Of a DNA stretch of 64,000 nucleotides, positions 35,972 through 44,550 are shown in pieces. Position numbers and translations under genes: made by a program. The DNA is from ZC4RG42 sp003242425. Lineage in GTDB: Bacteria; Pseudomonadota; Gammaproteobacteria; Burkholderiales; SG8-39. Numbering within the stretch: the first letter of the stretch is position 1; each line of letters begins with the position of its first letter. The stretch lies in NCBI GenBank assembly GCA_937907425.1, contig CALCIE010000060.1, positions 29,293 to 93,292 of the forward strand, read 5' to 3'. The notes below the pieces were generated by a model. It had not been told where the DNA came from. It did no database searches and saw only the letters and a list, made by a program, of their open reading frames with translations.

Positions 35972-36490
35972 ATGAGCAGACCATGGGCAATCACGTTGGC
36001 GGCCTTCGTGCTGGCCGGTTGCGCGACCGCCGGGCACGAAGGCCCGGCCGCGCAGGCCGTCCTGCAGCCGACCGCGGGCAGTCAGACCAAAGGGACCGTG
36101 AAGTTCGTGCAGCTGCGCGACAAGGTGCGCGTGAGCGGCGAAGTGAGCGGCCTGAAGCCGAACAGCGAGCACGGCTTCCACGTGCACGAGAAAGGCGATT
36201 GCAGTGCGCCGGACGCCACCAGCGCCGGCGGACACTTCAATCCGCTGAAGAAGGAGCACGGCCATCTGGTGCCGGGCGGCCGTCATGCGGGCGACATGCC
36301 GAACCTGCGTGCCAATGCCGACGGCAGGGCGACGTTCAGCTTCGATCTCGGCGGCATGACGGTGTCGGAGGGCGAGACGGCGATCCTCGGCAAGGCGGTG
36401 ATCGTGCACGCCCAGCCGGACGATTACCGCAGCCAGCCGACCGGCAACGCGGGCGGCCGCCTCGCCTGCGGCGTGATCGAAAAACGCTGA
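35972..36490 (+). CDS. sodC: Cu-Zn superoxide dismutase lipoprotein
   Basis: A 172-residue periplasmic superoxide dismutase. The lipobox is LAGC (Cys15-16 region), so it should be membrane-attached. The metal ligands are visible: GFHVHEKGDC, GGHFNP, the zinc-loop His and Asp in GRHAGDMPN, and the last copper His in VIVHAQPDDY. The disulfide Cys pair is in KGDC and LACGV. The ATG at 35972 is preferred over GTG at 35966. It may be read through from the FDH-1 operon 52 bases upstream; a strong terminator follows. Confidence 0.93.
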   Translation: MSRPWAITLAAFVLAGCATAGHEGPAAQAVLQPTAGSQTKGTVKFVQLRDKVRVSGEVSGLKPNSEHGFHVHEKGDCSAPDATSAGGHFNPLKKEHGHLVPGGRHAGDMPNLRANADGRATFSFDLGGMTVSEGETAILGKAVIVHAQPDDYRSQPTGNAGGRLACGVIEKR

Positions 36491-36510
36491 GATGCGCAAT
36501 GCATTTGCGG

Positions 36511-36539
36511 GAAGGGCGCTTCGGCGCCCTTCTTTTTTT
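36511..36539 (+). terminator. Rho-independent terminator after sodC
   Basis: A perfect nine-base stem GAAGGGCGC/GCGCCCTTC (36511-36519, 36524-36532) with a stable TTCG tetraloop is followed by seven T. It ends the rightward FDH-1/sodC unit. Confidence 0.9.
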
Positions 36540-36648
36540 GCCCTGCGTTGATCCTTCGGACATTGCATGCGAGCACACGCGGCGCGCATAACACAAACGG
36601 AACGGCGCGTCGCCGCGAAGCGCGGACGATGCGAGGTGAACGCAGCCT

Positions 36649-39330
36649 TTGACGCTGCCGGAGGGCGAGGCGGGGACGACAGTGCAGACCGGTGAATCGC
36701 AGCGGCGGCCGGATATGCCGGCAGGTCGTCGTGCGGGATGGGCGCGTCGTTCCGGCACCCCCTGGCTGGTGCTGCTGCTTTCCCTGTTCCTGACCGGCGC
36801 GGTCTGGCGTATGGCCGCCGCGCGCAACGAGGAACGCGCACATCTGCGCTTCGAATACGAAACCGGGCAGGCGATCGCAGCCATCCAGGAACGCGTCAAT
36901 CTGCACGAGAGCCTGATGCGCGGCGCGCGCGGGCATCTGGCGGGCGGCGCGTTCATCACCGAGACCGAGTGGCAGCGCTACCTGGAGAACGTCAATGCCC
37001 GGGACTACGCCGGGCTGCATACCATCGGCCTGGCGACGCGGGTGAGGGCCGAGGACCGCGCGCTCTATCTTCAAGCCATGCGCGAACTCGGCCGCGCCGA
37101 TTACGACATCCATCCCCCGGGCGAGCGTCCGCTGCAATTTCCCGTCACCTATCTCGAACCGCCGCCGGGAGAGGACGTGCTCGGTTTCGACATGTGGTCC
37201 GATGCCGAGCTGCAGGCGGCGATGCGCCGCGCCGGCCGCGAAGGGCGTCTCGCCATCAGCCGGAAAGTGCAGTTGCCCGGCGGCGACGAGGCCGGTTTCG
37301 TGATGTTCCTGCCCGTCTATGCGGGCGGCGGGGTACCGCCGACGGTCGACCAGCGCGAAGCGCGGCTGGTGGCTTTCGTCTTCAGTGCCAACACCCTGTC
37401 CCGTTTCCTGGAGGATTTCATCGGCGGCGAAAGCCGGGCGCTGCTGACGCTGCGGATCTACGACGGGACGCGGCGCGACGCCGGGACGCTGCTCTACGAC
37501 AGCGCGCAGCGTTTCGATCCTTCCCCGCTCGATCATCTGCCGCGCTACGAACGCAGCGCCCTCATCCATGTCGGCGGCACGCCGTGGACGCTGGCGTTCG
37601 CGACCAGCGCCGCGTTCGAATCCCTGTACCACCGGCGCGACGAATGGCTGATCTGGCTGGTCGGGGTGCCGGCGAGCCTCATCCTGTTCTTCCTGGCGCG
37701 CGGGCTGGCGCTGTCGCGTGCGGCGGCGGTATCGGCAGCAGACCGGGCGCAGACGCGCATGCAGGCTTCGCAGGCCCAGTTCAGCGCGGCGGCGGACAAC
37801 GCGCAGGACGCGATCATCACCGCCGACGAACAGGGGCGCATCATCTACTGCAACCGCGCCGCCGAACGGCTCTACGGCTACCCCGCGGAGGAACTGCTGG
37901 GCAAGGATCTGTTCGTCCTGGGGCCGGCCGAGGAGCGGGAACGATCGCGGGCGGCTTATGCCGCTTTCGTGCAGGGCGACGCGACCGGCGGCGTCGAGAA
38001 GCTGTACGACGTCGAAGCGGTACGCAAGGACGGCACGCGCGTGCCCGTGCAGCTCACCTGTTCGGCCTGGCGCACCGGCGAGGGCCGCTTCGTCACCCTG
38101 GTCGTGCGCGACGTCAGGATGCGCCGCGAGGCCGAGGCGGCCTTGCGGCGGATGAACGAGGAACTGGAACGCCGCGTTGCCGAACGCACTGCCGAATTGC
38201 AGCGCACGCTCGACGAGTACGAGCGGGCAGACCAGTTCCGGCGCTCGGTGATGGAAAACGCGGTCGTGGGACTGCTCACCCTCGACCGCGAGGGGCGGGT
38301 GACGACCGCCAACAAGGTCTTCTGCGAAATTTCCGGCTACGGCGAGGAGGAGCTGCGCAACCGGCACTGGTCCATGCTCACCAGCGCGTCGGAGGGCGAA
38401 CGGCTGATGCCGGAGGCGAGGCGCGTGGTGCGCGAGCGCCATACCATCAGTAATTTCGAGATCGAGCTGATCCGCAGGGACGGGCGGGCGGTGTGCGTGA
38501 TGTTCGGCGCCAATCCGCTCATCGTCCACGGGGAGGTGGTGGGTTCGGTGGTGGCGGTGATGGACATCACCGAGCGCAAGCGCGCCGAGGCGCAGGTGCG
38601 CCGTTTCAACGCCGAGCTGGAACAGCGGGTGGCCGAACGCACGGCGGAACTGAAGGCCGCCAACGAGGAAATGGAGTCCTTCACCTATTCGGTGTCGCAC
38701 GACCTGCGCGCGCCCTTGCGCCACATCGACGGCCACGTGCAGATGCTGTTGGAGGAATATCGCGACCGGCTCGACGAGGGGGCGCGCTCCCGGCTCGACC
38801 GCATCGCCTCCGCGGCCGTGCACATGGGGCAGCTCATCGACGACCTGCTGCGTTTCTCGCGCGTGGGCAAGAGCGCGCTGCGCAAGACGCCCGTGGACAT
38901 GAACGTCCTGGTGGCGCGCGCCCGCCAGCTCGTCGCCGGCGAGCCGCAGGCCGCTCAGGTGGAATGGCAGGTGGGTGCGCTGCCGACCGTCGCATGCGAC
39001 GAACACCTCATGGAACAGGTCTGGGTCAACCTGCTCGCGAACGCGCTCAAATATTCGAGCAAGTGTCCGGTGGCGCGGATCGGGGTCGACGCCGGGCGGG
39101 GGGACGGGACCTGGGTCTTCCGGGTGCGGGACAACGGCGTGGGCTTCGACATGCGCTACGCAGACAAGCTGTTCAAGGTCTTCGAGCGCCTGCACAGCGG
39201 GGAATTCAGCGGCACCGGCATCGGGCTGGCCACCGTGCAGCGTATCGTGTCCCGCCACGGCGGACGCGTATGGGCGGAAGCCCGGCCCGGCGAAGGGGCG
39301 ACGTTCTATTTCAGCCTGCCGGCCGACTGA
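36649..39330 (+). CDS. CHASE/PAS sensor histidine kinase
   Basis: A membrane histidine kinase of up to 893 residues. Helix 1 is at about residues 38-58 and helix 2 at about 342-362, enclosing a periplasmic CHASE domain (SLMRGARGHLAGG, GFVMFLPVYAGG). Two PAS domains follow (about 378-500 and 530-650) with coiled linkers ending ERRVAERTAEL, then HisKA with His in SVSHDLRAPLRHIDGH (phytochrome-like) and HATPase (NLLANALKY, DNGVGFDM, GTGIGLATV). No receiver domain. The start is uncertain: TTG at 36649 has a good GAGGTGA; GTG at 36682 and ATG at 36715 are alternatives. Its CHASE half resembles that of the kinase at 17866. Confidence 0.88.
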   Translation: MTLPEGEAGTTVQTGESQRRPDMPAGRRAGWARRSGTPWLVLLLSLFLTGAVWRMAAARNEERAHLRFEYETGQAIAAIQERVNLHESLMRGARGHLAGGAFITETEWQRYLENVNARDYAGLHTIGLATRVRAEDRALYLQAMRELGRADYDIHPPGERPLQFPVTYLEPPPGEDVLGFDMWSDAELQAAMRRAGREGRLAISRKVQLPGGDEAGFVMFLPVYAGGGVPPTVDQREARLVAFVFSANTLSRFLEDFIGGESRALLTLRIYDGTRRDAGTLLYDSAQRFDPSPLDHLPRYERSALIHVGGTPWTLAFATSAAFESLYHRRDEWLIWLVGVPASLILFFLARGLALSRAAAVSAADRAQTRMQASQAQFSAAADNAQDAIITADEQGRIIYCNRAAERLYGYPAEELLGKDLFVLGPAEERERSRAAYAAFVQGDATGGVEKLYDVEAVRKDGTRVPVQLTCSAWRTGEGRFVTLVVRDVRMRREAEAALRRMNEELERRVAERTAELQRTLDEYERADQFRRSVMENAVVGLLTLDREGRVTTANKVFCEISGYGEEELRNRHWSMLTSASEGERLMPEARRVVRERHTISNFEIELIRRDGRAVCVMFGANPLIVHGEVVGSVVAVMDITERKRAEAQVRRFNAELEQRVAERTAELKAANEEMESFTYSVSHDLRAPLRHIDGHVQMLLEEYRDRLDEGARSRLDRIASAAVHMGQLIDDLLRFSRVGKSALRKTPVDMNVLVARARQLVAGEPQAAQVEWQVGALPTVACDEHLMEQVWVNLLANALKYSSKCPVARIGVDAGRGDGTWVFRVRDNGVGFDMRYADKLFKVFERLHSGEFSGTGIGLATVQRIVSRHGGRVWAEARPGEGATFYFSLPAD

Positions 39331-39408
39331 ACGCCGCGGCGCACTTGCCTTCCCGCCTGCGCTGTCCTACTTTCGGCGCTTTGGATTTCGTTCACCCGGA
39401 GCGCAACC

Positions 39409-40920
39409 ATGGCGACCATCCGCCAGGAAGACTTCATCCAGAGCATCGCCGACGCCTTTCAGTTCATCTCCTACTACCACCCCGCCGATTTCATCCGCGC
39501 CATGAGCGCGGCCTACGAGCGCGAGCAGTCGCCCGCGGCGAAGGACGCGATCGCGCAAATCCTGGTCAATTCGCGCATGTGCGCCGAAGGCCATCGGCCG
39601 ATCTGCCAGGACACGGGCATCGCCGTGGTCTTCCTGAAGATCGGCATGGACGTGCGCTGGGAGGCCGACATGTCGGTGGAGGACATGGTCAACGAAGGCG
39701 TGCGGCGCGCCTATCTCGCGCCGGACAACGTGCTGCGCGCCTCGGTGCTGGCCGACCCGGCCTTCACGCGCAAGAACACGCGCGACAACACGCCCGCAGT
39801 CATCCACATGAACGTGGTGCCGGGCGACAAGGTCGAGGTCATCGTCGCGGCCAAGGGCGGCGGCTCCGAGAACAAGGCCAAGTTCAAAATGCTGGTACCT
39901 GCCGACGACCTGGTCGAATTCGTGCTGCAGCAGGTGCCGGAAATGGGCGCGGGCTGGTGTCCGCCCGGCGTGCTGGGCATCGGCATCGGCGGCACGGCGG
40001 AGAAGGCCACCCTGCTCGCCAAGGAAGCGCTGATGGAGCCGATCGACATGCACGAGCTCAAGGCGCGCGGGCCGCAGAACAAGCTCGAGGAACTGCGCAT
40101 CGAGCTCTACGACAAGATCAACGCGCTCGGCATCGGTGCGCAGGGCCTGGGCGGCCTCACCACCGTGCTCGACGTGAAGATCAAGGACTACCCGACGCAC
40201 GCCGCTTCCAAGCCCGTTGCGATCATCCCGAACTGCGCCGCGACGCGGCATGCGCATTTCGTGCTCGACGGCAGCGGTCCGGCGAAGCTGGAGCCGCCCA
40301 GCCTCGATCTGTGGCCCAAGCTCGATTACGCCGCGCCGGAAGGCGCGAAACGCGTCAACCTCGACACCGTCACGCGCGAGGAGATCGCGACCTGGAAAGC
40401 CGGCGACCGGCTGCTGCTGTCCGGCAAGCTGCTCACCGGTCGCGACGCGGCGCACCGGCGTCTCGCCGAGATGATCGCGCGCGGCGAACCGCTGCCGGTC
40501 GATTTCCGCAACCGCTTCATCTACTACGTCGGTCCGGTCGATCCGGTGCGCGACGAGGTCGTGGGACCCGCGGGTCCTACCACTTCCACGCGCATGGACA
40601 AGTACACCGAGACCATGCTCGCGCAGACCGGATTGATCGGCATGGTGGGCAAGGCCGAACGCGGACCTGCGGCCATCGAGGCGATCAAGAAGCACAAGGC
40701 GGTGTATTGCATCGCGGTCGGCGGCGCCGCCTATCTGGTGTCCAAAGCCATCCGCTCGGCGCGGGTATTGGCTTTCGAGGATCTGGGCATGGAAGCGATC
40801 TACGAATTCGAGGTGCGCGACATGCCGGTGACGGTGGCGGTCGATTCGAACGGCGAGTCGGTGCACAGCACCGGACCTGCGCAGTGGCGCCGGATCATCC
40901 AGATGAGGAAAACCGCGTAG
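39409..40920 (+). CDS. fumA: Fumarate hydratase class I
   Basis: A 503-residue iron-sulfur fumarase interconverting fumarate and malate in the TCA cycle. N-terminal features are NSRMCAEGHRPICQDTG, with a cluster Cys, and GGSENKAKFKML; C-terminal ones are GPAGPTTSTRMD and YLVSKAIRSARV. Both alpha and beta regions are in one chain, as in FumA/FumB. It is a single gene preceded by a 78-base gap. Its stop lies in a small hairpin (40909-40933). Confidence 0.94.
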   Translation: MATIRQEDFIQSIADAFQFISYYHPADFIRAMSAAYEREQSPAAKDAIAQILVNSRMCAEGHRPICQDTGIAVVFLKIGMDVRWEADMSVEDMVNEGVRRAYLAPDNVLRASVLADPAFTRKNTRDNTPAVIHMNVVPGDKVEVIVAAKGGGSENKAKFKMLVPADDLVEFVLQQVPEMGAGWCPPGVLGIGIGGTAEKATLLAKEALMEPIDMHELKARGPQNKLEELRIELYDKINALGIGAQGLGGLTTVLDVKIKDYPTHAASKPVAIIPNCAATRHAHFVLDGSGPAKLEPPSLDLWPKLDYAAPEGAKRVNLDTVTREEIATWKAGDRLLLSGKLLTGRDAAHRRLAEMIARGEPLPVDFRNRFIYYVGPVDPVRDEVVGPAGPTTSTRMDKYTETMLAQTGLIGMVGKAERGPAAIEAIKKHKAVYCIAVGGAAYLVSKAIRSARVLAFEDLGMEAIYEFEVRDMPVTVAVDSNGESVHSTGPAQWRRIIQMRKTA

Positions 40921-40933
40921 CCGGTGCGGTTTT
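40909..40933 (+). terminator. Possible terminator overlapping the fumarase stop
   Basis: AAAACCGC (40909-40916) pairs with GCGGTTTT (40926-40933) around a nine-base loop holding the TAG stop. The four T in the right arm give only a weak U tract, so termination may be partial. Confidence 0.4.
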
Positions 40934-40999
40934 GCGCGGCACGGGCCTTGCAATGCCTTCAGTGAGCGCACGCGCCGCGTGCGCGGCGAAAGGACCATC

Positions 41000-41290
41000 G
41001 TGATCGAGGAAGGCATCCATATCGGCGGAGTGCTCGTGCATGCGCGGCCCGAACTCATCGAGCGCGTGCAGGAGCACATCCAGGCGCTCGACGGCGCCGA
41101 GGTGCTGACCGCCACGCTGTCGGGCAAGATCGTGGTCACGCTCGAGGCCGAAAGTTCCGACGATCTCCTCGAAGCCGTCGAGGCGATCGGCGGCGTGTAC
41201 GGTGTCGTCTCCGCCGCGCTCGTCTACGAGTATCACGAAAGTTCCGATATCCAGCTCGACGATCCGCCGGACCCCTCTCAGTTGCACTGA
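41000..41290 (+). CDS. napD: NapD-like chaperone, orphan
   Basis: A 96-residue ferredoxin-fold protein of the NapD family (IHIGGVLVHARPELIERVQEHI, LDGAEVLTA, GKIVVTLEAES). In nap operons NapD binds the Tat signal of nitrate reductase NapA before export. No nap genes are in the window; a client could be the Tat-exported FdhA or an enzyme elsewhere. The GTG at 41000, preceded by AAAGGA, is preferred over GTG at 40979. It sits between fumarase and the tungstate-type transporter, 158 bases from the latter. Confidence 0.82.
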   Translation: MIEEGIHIGGVLVHARPELIERVQEHIQALDGAEVLTATLSGKIVVTLEAESSDDLLEAVEAIGGVYGVVSAALVYEYHESSDIQLDDPPDPSQLH

Positions 41291-41448
41291 GTCCGTCGTT
41301 CACTTGCGGCGCATCCCGCCGCAACTCACCCTGTTATGGTGTATCGCAGCATGCAAGATATGCTCGATGCATCATATTGTTCAGGTCAAAACATTTGCCT
41401 AAGCTCCAGCGTTCCTCGGCGGCATCCGATCACGCGCTGGAGTAATCA

Positions 41449-42153
41449 GTGAACGAAATCTCGCTGGCGTTCAGCCAAGCGGCAGCGCTCATCGCGCAAT
41501 TCGACCCCACTCTGCTGGAAATCGTCCTGCTTAGCCTGCGCGTCAGCCTCAGCGCCGTGGCGATCGCGGCGCTGATCGGCCTGCCGCTGGGTGCGGCCAT
41601 CGCGGTGGCGCGTTTCCCAGGACGCAACGCGATCATCGTCATCCTCAACGCCCTCATGGGGCTGCCGCCGGTGGTGGCGGGTCTGCTGATCTACCTGTTG
41701 CTCTCGCGCGCCGGTCCGCTCGGTGAGCTGGGGCTGCTGTTCACGCCGACGGCGATGATCATCGCGCAAGCTTTCCTCATCACGCCCATCATCGCCGCGC
41801 TCGCGCGCCAGGCGATCGAGGACGCGTGGCTGGAATACCGCGATCAGCTGCGCTCGCTCGGTGCGAGCACGCTGTCCGCGGCCTTCACCTTGTTGTGGGA
41901 CACGCGCTTCTCGCTGCTCACCGCCGTGCTGGCGGGTTTCGGTCGCGCCGCGGCGGAAGTGGGGGCGGTGATGATCGTCGGCGGCAACATCGCCGGCGTC
42001 ACGCGCGTCATGACCACCGCCATCGCGCTGGAGACCAGCAAAGGCGATCTGCCGCTCGCGCTGGGGCTGGGCATGATCCTCATGACCCTGGTGCTGACGC
42101 TCAACGCGGCGGTCTATCTCACCAAGGAGGCGGCGCAGCGGCGTTATGGATAA
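41449..42153 (+). CDS. tupB: Tungstate-type ABC transporter permease
   Basis: A 234-residue inner-membrane permease with about five helices and the cytoplasmic EAA-like loop (RSLGASTLSAAFTLLWDTR ... GRAAAEVGAVMIVGG). It is most like TupB of tungstate importers, supported by the adjoining TupC-like ATPase and TupA-like binding protein. It starts with GTG at 41449. The 3' end overlaps the ATPase gene by eight bases. Uptake would supply W or Mo to the formate dehydrogenases. Confidence 0.88.
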   Translation: MNEISLAFSQAAALIAQFDPTLLEIVLLSLRVSLSAVAIAALIGLPLGAAIAVARFPGRNAIIVILNALMGLPPVVAGLLIYLLLSRAGPLGELGLLFTPTAMIIAQAFLITPIIAALARQAIEDAWLEYRDQLRSLGASTLSAAFTLLWDTRFSLLTAVLAGFGRAAAEVGAVMIVGGNIAGVTRVMTTAIALETSKGDLPLALGLGMILMTLVLTLNAAVYLTKEAAQRRYG

Positions 42154-42889
42154 GTTGCGGGAATCCGCTTTGTCGCCGTCTATCCTGCCGCTGAAGCTCG
42201 AGAACGTGAGCTTCGCGGTGAACGGTCACACCATCATCGACCGCATCTCGTTCGAGCTCGACGCGGGGCTGCGCACCATCATCATCGGCCCCAACGGCGC
42301 GGGCAAGAGCGTGCTGATGCGGCTGTGCCACGGGCTGCTGCAACCCACCTCGGGCACGATCCGCTGGAATGTCGAGACGAGTCTCGCGCGGCCCCGGCAG
42401 GCCATGGTGCTGCAACGGCCCGTCATGCTGCGCCGCTCGGCGCTTGCCAACATCGAATACGCCCTGGCGCTGCACGGGATCAAAGGCGCCGAAGGCAGGG
42501 AGCGCGCCCTGGAAGCGCTGGAGATGGTGGGCCTGCGCGATCTGGCTTCGCGGCCGGCGCGCGTCATGTCGGGCGGCGAACAGCAGCGCGTGGCGCTCGC
42601 GCGCGCCTGGGCGCTGCGGCCACAGGTGCTGTTCCTCGATGAGCCGACTGCGAGCCTGGACCCGACCGCCAGCGCCGAAGTCGAGCGCATCGTGCAGGCG
42701 ATCCACGACGCGGGCACCAAGATCGTCATGACCACTCACAACCTCGGCCAGGCACGGCGCCTGGGCGACGAGGTGTTGTTCATCCTCGGCGGGCGACTGG
42801 TGGAGCGCGCGCCGGTGGATCGGTTTTTCAAGCAACCGGCGACGGCGGAGGCCGCCGCCTTTCTCAAAGGGGAATTGCCATGGACCTGA
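42146..42889 (+). CDS. tupC: Tungstate-type ABC transporter ATP-binding protein
   Basis: A 247-residue ATPase. Walker A is GPNGAGKSVLM, the Q-loop is MVLQRPVMLRR, the signature is MSGGEQQR, and Walker B is VLFLDEPTASLD. It has no C-terminal TOBE regulatory domain, unlike ModC. It overlaps the permease gene by eight bases and the binding-protein gene by ten, so the three are translated in a coupled fashion. Confidence 0.89.
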   Translation: MDKLRESALSPSILPLKLENVSFAVNGHTIIDRISFELDAGLRTIIIGPNGAGKSVLMRLCHGLLQPTSGTIRWNVETSLARPRQAMVLQRPVMLRRSALANIEYALALHGIKGAEGRERALEALEMVGLRDLASRPARVMSGGEQQRVALARAWALRPQVLFLDEPTASLDPTASAEVERIVQAIHDAGTKIVMTTHNLGQARRLGDEVLFILGGRLVERAPVDRFFKQPATAEAAAFLKGELPWT

Positions 42890-43719
42890 TGCGCAGAAAA
42901 CTCTTCGCGGTCGCGATCGCTGCGGCCGCGCTCTTCCACGCGCCCGCGCAGGCGCAGGAGAAGTTCATCACCGTCGCTTCGACGACCTCGACCGAGCAGT
43001 CGGGGCTGTTCAAGCACATCCTGCCCATCTTCGAGAAGAAGACCGGCATCAGCGTGCGCGTGATCGCGCAAGGCACCGGTCAGGCGCTCGATACCGCGCG
43101 GCGCGGCGATGCCGACGTGGTTTTCGTGCACGCGAAAGCCGCCGAAGAGACGTTCATTGCCGAAGGTCACGGCGTGAAGCGTTATCCGGTGATGTACAAC
43201 GACTTCATCGTCGTCGGGCCGAAGAGCGATCCGGCCAAGATCGGCGGCATGAAGGACGTCGTCGCCGCGTTCCAGAAGATTCGCGAGGCCAAGGTGCCGT
43301 TCGTCTCGCGTGGCGACAAGAGCGGCACCCATCAGGCCGAGTTGAAGTTCTGGAAGGAAGCCGGCATCGACATCGAGAAGGAGAAAACCGCCGGCTGGTA
43401 TCGCGAGACCGGCCAGGGCATGGGACCGGCGCTCAACACCTCCGCGTCGATGAACGCCTACGTGCTGTCCGACCGCGGCACCTGGCTGTCCTTCAAGAAC
43501 CGCGGCGATCTGGTCGTCCTCGTCGAGGGCGACAAGCGGCTGTACAACCAGTACGGCGTTATCCTGGTGAACCCGGAAAAGCATCCGCACGTGAAAAGGG
43601 AATGGGGCCAGCAGTTCATCGACTGGGTGATCTCGCCTGAAGGCCAGCAAGCCATCGCCGAGTACAAGATCAACGGTGAGCAGCTCTTCTTCCCGAACGC
43701 GGGAGAGCCGGGCGTATGA
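42880..43719 (+). CDS. tupA: Tungstate-type substrate-binding protein
   Basis: A 279-residue periplasmic binding protein with a Sec signal (LFAVAIAAAALFHAPAQAQ). The oxyanion-binding signature ASTTSTEQSG near residue 32 and the later SRGDKSGTHQAE are typical of TupA-type tungstate receptors. It overlaps tupC by ten bases and the ModA-like gene by four. Specificity for tungstate over molybdate is known for the family but cannot be proven here. Confidence 0.88.
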   Translation: MDLMRRKLFAVAIAAAALFHAPAQAQEKFITVASTTSTEQSGLFKHILPIFEKKTGISVRVIAQGTGQALDTARRGDADVVFVHAKAAEETFIAEGHGVKRYPVMYNDFIVVGPKSDPAKIGGMKDVVAAFQKIREAKVPFVSRGDKSGTHQAELKFWKEAGIDIEKEKTAGWYRETGQGMGPALNTSASMNAYVLSDRGTWLSFKNRGDLVVLVEGDKRLYNQYGVILVNPEKHPHVKREWGQQFIDWVISPEGQQAIAEYKINGEQLFFPNAGEPGV

Positions 43720-44510
43720 AGAAAACGCTGATCGCCGGGCTGTGCGCCCTCATGACGGCAGGAGCTTCGTACGCGGAGGATGCTGTGCGGCTCTACGCCG
43801 CCGGCAGCCTCAAGGCGGTGATGACCGAAATCGGCGAGGCTTATGCCAAGGAGCACGGCGTAGCCGTAAAGGGCGAGTTCGGTCCTTCCGGCCTGCTGCG
43901 TCAGCGCATCGCGGGCGACGAGCCGGCCGACGTGTTCGCGTCGGCCAACATGGAGCACCCGCAGGCGCTGCACGCCGCGGGCAAAGCCGGTCCGGTGCGC
44001 ATGTTCACGCGCAACCGCCTTTGCGGCCTGGTCTCGCCGAAGCTCCAGGTGACGCCCGAGACCCTGCTGGAGCGCATGCTCGATCCGCAGGTGAAGCTCG
44101 GCATGTCCACGCCCAAGGCCGATCCTTCCGGCGACTACGCCGTGGCCTTGTTCGAAAAGGCCGAAGCGCTCAAGCCGGGCGCGACCAAGGCCCTGATGGA
44201 CAAGGCACTGCGGCTCACCGGCGGTCCCGATACGCCGCCTCCGCCCAAGGACCGCGTGGTGTACGGCGTGCTGGTGGAGGAGGGCAAGGCGGACATCTTC
44301 CTCACCTACTGCACCAACGCCCTGCTGGCGAAGAAGGAAGTGCCCGCGCTGCAGATCGTGCAGGTGCCGGAAGCGCTGGCGGTGGGCGCGGACTACGGTC
44401 TCACCGTGGTCAGCAACCGCGCCGAAGCGCAGCGCTTTGCGGACTATGTCCTGTCCGAGAAAGGGCAGAGCATCCTGGCGCGGTACGGTTTCGCGCCGCC
44501 CGCACGTTAA
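43716..44510 (+). CDS. modA: ModA-like oxyanion-binding protein
   Basis: A 264-residue periplasmic binding protein with a Sec signal (LIAGLCALMTAGASYA). The family pattern is visible: LYAAGSLKAVMTEIGEAY, GPSGLLRQRIAGDEPADVFASAN, and ADIFLTYCTNA. It belongs to the molybdate-binding ModA superfamily but is divergent from E. coli ModA. It overlaps tupA by four bases and would be the second receptor for the same TupBC core. A specialised oxyanion role other than molybdate cannot be excluded. Confidence 0.8.
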   Translation: MKKTLIAGLCALMTAGASYAEDAVRLYAAGSLKAVMTEIGEAYAKEHGVAVKGEFGPSGLLRQRIAGDEPADVFASANMEHPQALHAAGKAGPVRMFTRNRLCGLVSPKLQVTPETLLERMLDPQVKLGMSTPKADPSGDYAVALFEKAEALKPGATKALMDKALRLTGGPDTPPPPKDRVVYGVLVEEGKADIFLTYCTNALLAKKEVPALQIVQVPEALAVGADYGLTVVSNRAEAQRFADYVLSEKGQSILARYGFAPPAR

Positions 44511-44519
44511 ACGCTTATG

Positions 44520-44544
44520 ATGCGGGCCTTCGAGGCCCGCATCC
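44520..44544 (+). promoter_or_regulatory. Hairpin just before the MOT1-like start codon
   Basis: GATGCGGGCCT (44520-44530) and AGGCCCGCATC (44534-44544) form a perfect 11-base stem with a TCG loop. It ends six bases before the ATG at 44551 and has no T run. It would occupy the ribosome site region, suggesting an attenuation or stability element between the ABC genes and the permease. Confidence 0.65.
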
Positions 44545-44550
44545 TCACCC

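Noticed and set aside
41375..41393. FNR/ANR box before tupB (TTGTTCAGGTCAA)
   Set aside because: The two halves are one base too close and the first half is poor, unlike the correctly spaced site at 45745.
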